This document shows, in pieces, positions 7,797 through 9,272 of a DNA stretch of 9,272 nt. Position numbers and translations under genes: made by a program. The DNA is taken from assembly GCA_945872195.1 (NCBI GenBank), contig CAMBZO010000072.1, forward strand, positions 1-9,272. The letters are read 5' to 3'. The stretch is from Akkermansia muciniphila (GTDB lineage: Bacteria > Verrucomicrobiota > Verrucomicrobiia > Limisphaerales > SXTU01). Each line of letters starts with the position of its first letter. Within the stretch, counting starts at the first letter, position 1. The notes under the pieces are model-generated. The model did not search any database. It was not told the origin of the DNA and saw nothing but the letters and a program-made list of their open reading frames with translations.

Positions 7797-8576
7797 ATGA
7801 AGTTCACTCTACTACTGACATCCCTGCTCGCCCTCGTCTGTTCAGCGGTCGCGGAGCAGGAAACTCCGGTTGTGCGCACCCTCGATCCAAAGCTGCAGCC
7901 CAAAATCCAATTCCTGAATCCGGAATATCTGGTCTATCTGCCGGCCGGGAACACCAACGCCAAGTTGCCCTTGTTGATCTTTCTCCATGGCGCCGGCGGT
8001 GTGGGGGACGACATCCAGCAGGCCAAAGTCAAAGACGAGCCCGCTGAGATATGGAAGGGCATCCAGAAGTTCAACAAAGGTCCGTGTATTGTGGTTGCGC
8101 CCCAGTGCCTGAAAAAATCCAAGAGTGGCGAACGCGGCATCTGGACGCCGGAAGATCTCAACCTCCTGCTCCAGCACCTCAAGGCGACGTTGCCGGTGGA
8201 TGACCGGAGAATTTATCTTTCGGGCATCAGCATGGGCGGCTATGGCACGTGGGCTTGGGCCGCGCATGATCCGCAACACTTCGCGGCCATCGCGCCGATT
8301 GTCGGCGGAATCGGCCGGGAAGGACCGAAGGACGTCACGCCCGACTTCGACCAATGGGCCGCCAATCTGGCCCGGATTCCCGTTTACGCCTTTGTCGGCG
8401 CGCTGGACACAACCGTTCCGCCGGAACGATCGGAACGCATGATTGCCGCCATTCAAAAAGCCGGCGGCAAGGAGGCAAAACTCAAGGTTTACCCTGATGA
8501 GGCACATGGAGCCGGGCGGGTCGTAGTCGCCTCGGCGGAGTATTACGAATGGATGTTTTCAAAAAAGCGGAACTAA
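7797..8576 (+). CDS. Secreted alpha/beta-hydrolase esterase (CE1/PHB-depolymerase-like)
   Basis: This is a 259-residue single-domain alpha/beta hydrolase that should cleave carboxylic ester bonds, for example acetyl or other acyl groups on polysaccharide. A signal peptide covers residues 1-19 with an AVA cleavage site; C15 is not in a good lipobox. The oxyanion loop is LHGAGG (63-68). The nucleophile elbow is G143-I-S145-M-G-G148, the acid is probably D204 in GALDTTVPP, and the histidine is H237 in PDEAHGAG. Order and spacing are complete, so the enzyme looks active. The sequence WTPEDLNLLLQHL before the nucleophile fits secreted esterases related to family CE1 and LpqC-like proteins. It is the last intact gene of the tight run, 33 bases after the arylsulfatase, and is followed by relic DNA. 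A general carboxylesterase or peptidase-like role cannot be excluded. Confidence 0.87.
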   Translation: MKFTLLLTSLLALVCSAVAEQETPVVRTLDPKLQPKIQFLNPEYLVYLPAGNTNAKLPLLIFLHGAGGVGDDIQQAKVKDEPAEIWKGIQKFNKGPCIVVAPQCLKKSKSGERGIWTPEDLNLLLQHLKATLPVDDRRIYLSGISMGGYGTWAWAAHDPQHFAAIAPIVGGIGREGPKDVTPDFDQWAANLARIPVYAFVGALDTTVPPERSERMIAAIQKAGGKEAKLKVYPDEAHGAGRVVVASAEYYEWMFSKKRN

Positions 8577-8599
8577 GTAAACGCCGGTCGAAAAGTGCG

Positions 8600-8689
8600 G
8601 CGGGCAACCCAACCGTCGCGATGGTCGAGGCCGCTTTCCGCCATCACGGCCTGCACTGGCGCTACGTGAATATGGAGGTGCTGCCCGCC
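8600..8689 (+). pseudogene. Relic of a shikimate dehydrogenase (aroE-like) N-terminus
   Basis: In the frame of the ATG at 8621 the sequence reads NPTVAMVEAAFRHHGLHWRY followed by VNMEVLPA. This matches the substrate-binding N-terminal region of shikimate 5-dehydrogenase, where a 'NP(T/V)..M..AAF...GL.WRY...EV.P' pattern precedes the next helix. Only about 30 codons remain. The usual first strand and the start are not recognisable upstream, and the rest of the enzyme, including the NADP-binding domain, is absent. At about 8682-8690 the similarity stops and transporter-like sequence in another frame takes over. Recognition is from memory, not a search. If correct this is a nonfunctional fragment and not part of the sulfatase system. 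Confidence 0.5.
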
Positions 8690-8858
8690 AGCGCCGGCGG
8701 CGATCATCATGAGCTTGGAAGCCGTTTTTGCTGCGATCGCCGGTTACCTCGTGCTTCATCAAACCCTGACGGGGCGGGCACTCATCGGCTGCATTCTGAT
8801 TCTGGTGGGCGTGCTAGTGGTGCAATTGGTGCCGATGCTGAAAAAGAAGAAGGCTTGA
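8682..8858 (+). pseudogene. Relic of an EamA/DMT-family transporter C-terminus
   Basis: In the frame of the ATG at 8709 the sequence reads PPAPAAIIMSLEAVFAAIAG, then YLVLHQTLTGRALIGCILIL, VGVLVVQLVPML, KKKKA and a TGA at 8856-8858. This is the typical last helical pair of EamA (drug/metabolite transporter) proteins: the 'SLE.VFAA..G...L.E.L' helix, a short loop, and the final 'G..LIL.GV' helix followed by a basic cytoplasmic end. About 58 codons of a roughly 300-codon gene remain, and an in-frame TGA at 8667-8669 closes the frame upstream. A 49-residue peptide from 8709 could in theory be translated as a two-helix membrane protein, but there is no ribosome binding site and truncation is more likely. 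The 112 bases that follow (8859-8970) show no gene, convincing promoter or terminator hairpin. Confidence 0.65.
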
Positions 8859-8970
8859 GGGTGGCAACCCCACCGCTCATTTTCATCGCATTGAAAGCCG
8901 CTTTCGATCTGTTCGCAGAAATCTGAGGCTCGCTTCCGGGGCCCGCGCCATTCACAATTACAGTCAAATA

Positions 8971-9272
8971 ATGAAACACCTCCTCCTGACCCTCACGGCG
9001 CTTGCGGTCGGCAGCCTCGTCGCCCAGGCCGCAAAACCGCTGCAAGTCTTCGTCCTCGCCGGGCAGTCGAACATGCAGGGGCACGCCAAGACCACCACCT
9101 TTGAGCACATCGGCATGGACCCAGCCACGAAGCCGATGCTCGCGGAGATGCTCGGCGCGGATGGGAAGCCGAAGGTCTGCGAGCGCGTCTGGATTTCCTC
9201 CATCGGCTGCGCGGAGGCGGAGCAGACGGGGAAACTGACGGCGGGCTTCGGCGCGTCGGGCGAGAAAATCGG
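8971..9272 (+). CDS. 5' part of a secreted SASA-type carbohydrate esterase (sialate O-acetylesterase-like)
   Basis: The first 100 residues of this gene are visible before the right edge. Residues 1-20 are a Sec signal peptide (hydrophobic core about 4-17, cleavage near AQA). The mature protein opens with LQVFVLAGQSNMQGHAK, in which G31-Q-S33-N-M is the block I nucleophile motif of SGNH-like SASA/DUF303 esterases, with S33 the catalytic serine. The later segment GKLTAGFGASGEKIG (86-100) corresponds to the family region leading to a conserved 'GPE'. Enzymes of this family remove acetyl groups from sialic acids or, in environmental bacteria, from plant and algal polysaccharides (CE6-like). It is separated from the sulfatase run by the relic region, so it may have its own promoter, but its function fits the same pathway. 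The Asp/His catalytic residues lie beyond the window. Confidence 0.88.
   Translation, partial: MKHLLLTLTALAVGSLVAQAAKPLQVFVLAGQSNMQGHAKTTTFEHIGMDPATKPMLAEMLGADGKPKVCERVWISSIGCAEAEQTGKLTAGFGASGEKI

Noticed and set aside
8549..8926. 125-codon + strand frame overlapping the esterase end
   Set aside because: It only stays open by running through the aroE-like relic and then reading the EamA relic out of frame, so it is not a unified gene.
8859..8970. Possible terminator or promoter between the transporter relic and the SASA esterase
   Set aside because: There is a GC-rich stretch around 8936-8949 but no stem-loop followed by a T run, and TTGAAA at 8891 lacks a matching -10 box at the normal spacing.
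1..9272. CRISPR array, tRNA, rRNA, insertion sequence or attachment-site repeats
   Set aside because: No spaced direct repeats, cloverleaf-like sequence, transposase motif or terminal inverted repeats were seen on reading both strands by eye.

Overview
The window is a GC-rich stretch with every convincing gene on the + strand. It reads as a secreted-enzyme locus from a member of the Planctomycetota-Verrucomicrobiota group, more likely Verrucomicrobiota. This is inferred from three clustered sulfatases, signal peptides ending in a LHA(A) box, start sites without a Shine-Dalgarno sequence, and a PVC-style PhoD-like phosphatase. No rRNA or other phylogenetic marker is present to confirm it.

Layout: bases 1-207 are the 3' end of an unidentified, possibly metallophosphoesterase, gene. 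From 273 to 8576 six genes follow with gaps of only 7-33 bases, so they probably form one operon: an iduronate-2-sulfatase-like sulfatase (273-1832); a Tat-exported PhoD-like metallophosphatase (1860-3815); a lectin-like jelly-roll protein (3839-4579); an arylsulfatase-type sulfatase (4587-5993); a second, larger arylsulfatase (6006-7763); and a secreted alpha/beta-hydrolase esterase (7797-8576). The following 394 bases (8577-8970) hold two gene relics: about 30 codons resembling the N-terminus of shikimate dehydrogenase, joined out of frame to the last ~58 codons of an EamA/DMT-family transporter. At 8971 a secreted SASA-type (sialate O-acetylesterase-like) carbohydrate esterase begins and runs off the right edge.

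Taken together, the intact enzymes are all predicted to be exported and most cleave esters: sulfate (three different sulfatase types), phosphate (PhoD-like) and carboxylic/acetyl esters (alpha/beta hydrolase, SASA esterase). One putative carbohydrate-binding protein accompanies them. No glycosidase or lyase, SusC/D-type importer, sulfatase-maturation enzyme or regulator is visible. The simplest reading is a module that removes substituents from a sulfated, acylated and perhaps phosphorylated glycan so that enzymes encoded elsewhere can cut the backbone. The substrate cannot be read from this sequence.

The most unusual items are the aroE/eamA relic scar, the ester-only content of the operon, the shared signal-peptide cassette of the three sulfatases, and a short hexanucleotide repeat in the phosphatase gene.
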